Of a DNA stretch of 8,518 bases, positions 7,838-8,518 are shown in pieces. Each line of letters starts with the position of its first letter. Positions within the stretch are counted from its first letter, which is position 1. This stretch comes from an uncultured Acidimicrobiales bacterium (GTDB lineage: Bacteria > Actinomycetota > Acidimicrobiia > Acidimicrobiales > Iamiaceae). The position numbers and the translations under genes are program-made. The stretch covers positions 1 through 8,518 of the forward strand of contig CALANQ010000522.1 of NCBI GenBank assembly GCA_937926025.1. Reading direction: 5' to 3'. Under the pieces are notes generated by a model. It made no database searches and was not told the DNA's origin. It worked only from the letters and a program-made list of their open reading frames with translations.

Positions 7838-8518
7838 TCAGAGGCTGGCGAGGTCCAACCAGTCGAAGCGAAGGGTGTAGCCGAACTTCTTGTTCAGCGG
7901 GCTGCTCCCGTAGTCGTTCGACCACGACAGCAGGACCTTGCCGGGGTCGCCCGGCTTGGTGATGTCGGTGTGGACGATCGGCATGTACGACAGGTAGGGC
8001 GCGTAGCTCTCCGCCGGCGTGGTGGGCGTCGAGGGCACGGTCACCGTGGGGTCCTTCGTCAGGCCGAGACCCGGATCGTCGGGGATGAGCGACGTCCAGA
8101 CCGGTGCTGCGGGGTAGGGCCCGCCGCCGGGCGACAGCTGCGAGAAGATGGTTCCCGAGCCGACCGTGGTGGTGTACGCCACCCAGGGCCCCCACGGGTT
8201 CGGGGCCCGGTAGCCCTTGATGGTCCGGGCGTCGGTGGCGTCGCTCGACCACCACGGCAGCAGGAAGGTCGTGTAGCCGTTGGGCGTCTTGACCACGCTC
8301 TCGAACGCGAAGTCCGACACCGGCACGATCCCCGTGGGATCGCCGAGCGCGCTCCACCCCGTGGCGGTGCGGTACAACCACGGCGAGGCGTCCGCCACGG
8401 TCGCCGTGGGCGCCTTGGCCACGAACTGGAGCTTGTCGAACCGCCACCAGGGGTTGCTGCATCCGCCGTAGAGGTAGGTGGCCCTGCCCTCCTGGTAGAC
8501 GCTGGCGCCCCACATGAT
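7838..8518 (-). CDS. C-terminal part of a probable beta-propeller protein (DUF4185/GH43-like), cut by the window edge
   Basis: At least 225 residues are visible. The first Met codon (8513-8515) is preceded in frame by an Ile codon at the very edge, and the sequence there (MWGASVYQEGRATYLYG) reads like the middle of a domain, so the true start lies outside the window. The repeating style, short beta strands rich in Trp/Tyr/Gly such as WGASVYQEG, YLYGG, PWLYRTATGW, TTFLLPWWSSD, GYRAPNPWGPW and KVLLSWSNDYG, resembles five-bladed propellers of the DUF4185 or GH43-like type, which are often secreted and act on or bind carbohydrate. The YAPYLSYMPIVHTD (171-184) and LLSWSND (195-201) pair resembles the closing blade. 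I cannot identify catalytic acids with confidence, so enzyme activity is open. No signal peptide can be judged because the N-terminus is missing. The gene ends 30 bp before a strong hairpin. Confidence 0.7.
   Translation of the reverse strand: MMWGASVYQEGRATYLYGGCSNPWWRFDKLQFVAKAPTATVADASPWLYRTATGWSALGDPTGIVPVSDFAFESVVKTPNGYTTFLLPWWSSDATDARTIKGYRAPNPWGPWVAYTTTVGSGTIFSQLSPGGGPYPAAPVWTSLIPDDPGLGLTKDPTVTVPSTPTTPAESYAPYLSYMPIVHTDITKPGDPGKVLLSWSNDYGSSPLNKKFGYTLRFDWLDLASL

Noticed and set aside
7665..8513. A 282-codon minus-strand frame overlapping the right-edge gene.
   Set aside because: It is out of frame with the propeller-like reading, is rich in Arg/Gly/His without strand pattern, and runs through the terminator and the dnaK promoter.

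Overview
The window looks like a chromosomal segment of a high-GC Gram-positive bacterium, almost certainly an actinobacterium. The reasons are the strong G/C bias at third codon positions, frequent GTG starts with 4-base GTGA stop/start overlaps, a DnaK of the Gram-positive type (it lacks the insert found near residue 80 of proteobacterial DnaK), and a dnaK-grpE-dnaJ-hspR operon ending in a MerR-family HspR repressor, which is typical of Actinobacteria. An Acidimicrobiia-like lineage is my guess from the style of the proteins and has not been tested.

Layout. Positions 99-1824 (plus strand) hold two paralogous single-pass membrane proteins of unknown function (228 and 267 aa). A 38-aa single-helix membrane protein follows, whose GTG start overlaps the stop of the second. 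Facing them on the minus strand is a 574-aa polytopic glycosyltransferase of the GT39/ArnT-PMT type (1835-3559), with only 10 bases between the converging stops. Next, also on the minus strand, is the heat-shock operon, read from right to left: dnaK (7626-5773), grpE (5776-5189), dnaJ (5175-3994) and hspR (3997-3614). At the right edge, again on the minus strand, lies the C-terminal part of a protein resembling DUF4185-type beta-propellers (7838-8518). It ends at a perfect 14-bp-stem hairpin that separates it from the dnaK control region.

How it works together. DnaK, GrpE and DnaJ form the Hsp70 folding machine, and HspR is its repressor. The 211-bp region upstream of dnaK holds a near-consensus vegetative promoter (TTGATA, 17 bp, TATACT). 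A 21-bp inverted repeat with HAIR (HspR-associated inverted repeat) geometry overlaps its -35 box, so the whole HspR feedback loop can be read in this window. The glycosyltransferase starts 54 bp after hspR with no strong terminator between them, so read-through is possible.

The least explained part is the left module: two tandem proteins sharing the signature GxYxWNDFDGWHLWV on a probably extracytoplasmic domain, followed by the tiny membrane protein. I see no tRNA, rRNA, CRISPR array, insertion sequence or phage gene. No stretch above 300 bases lacks a gene.
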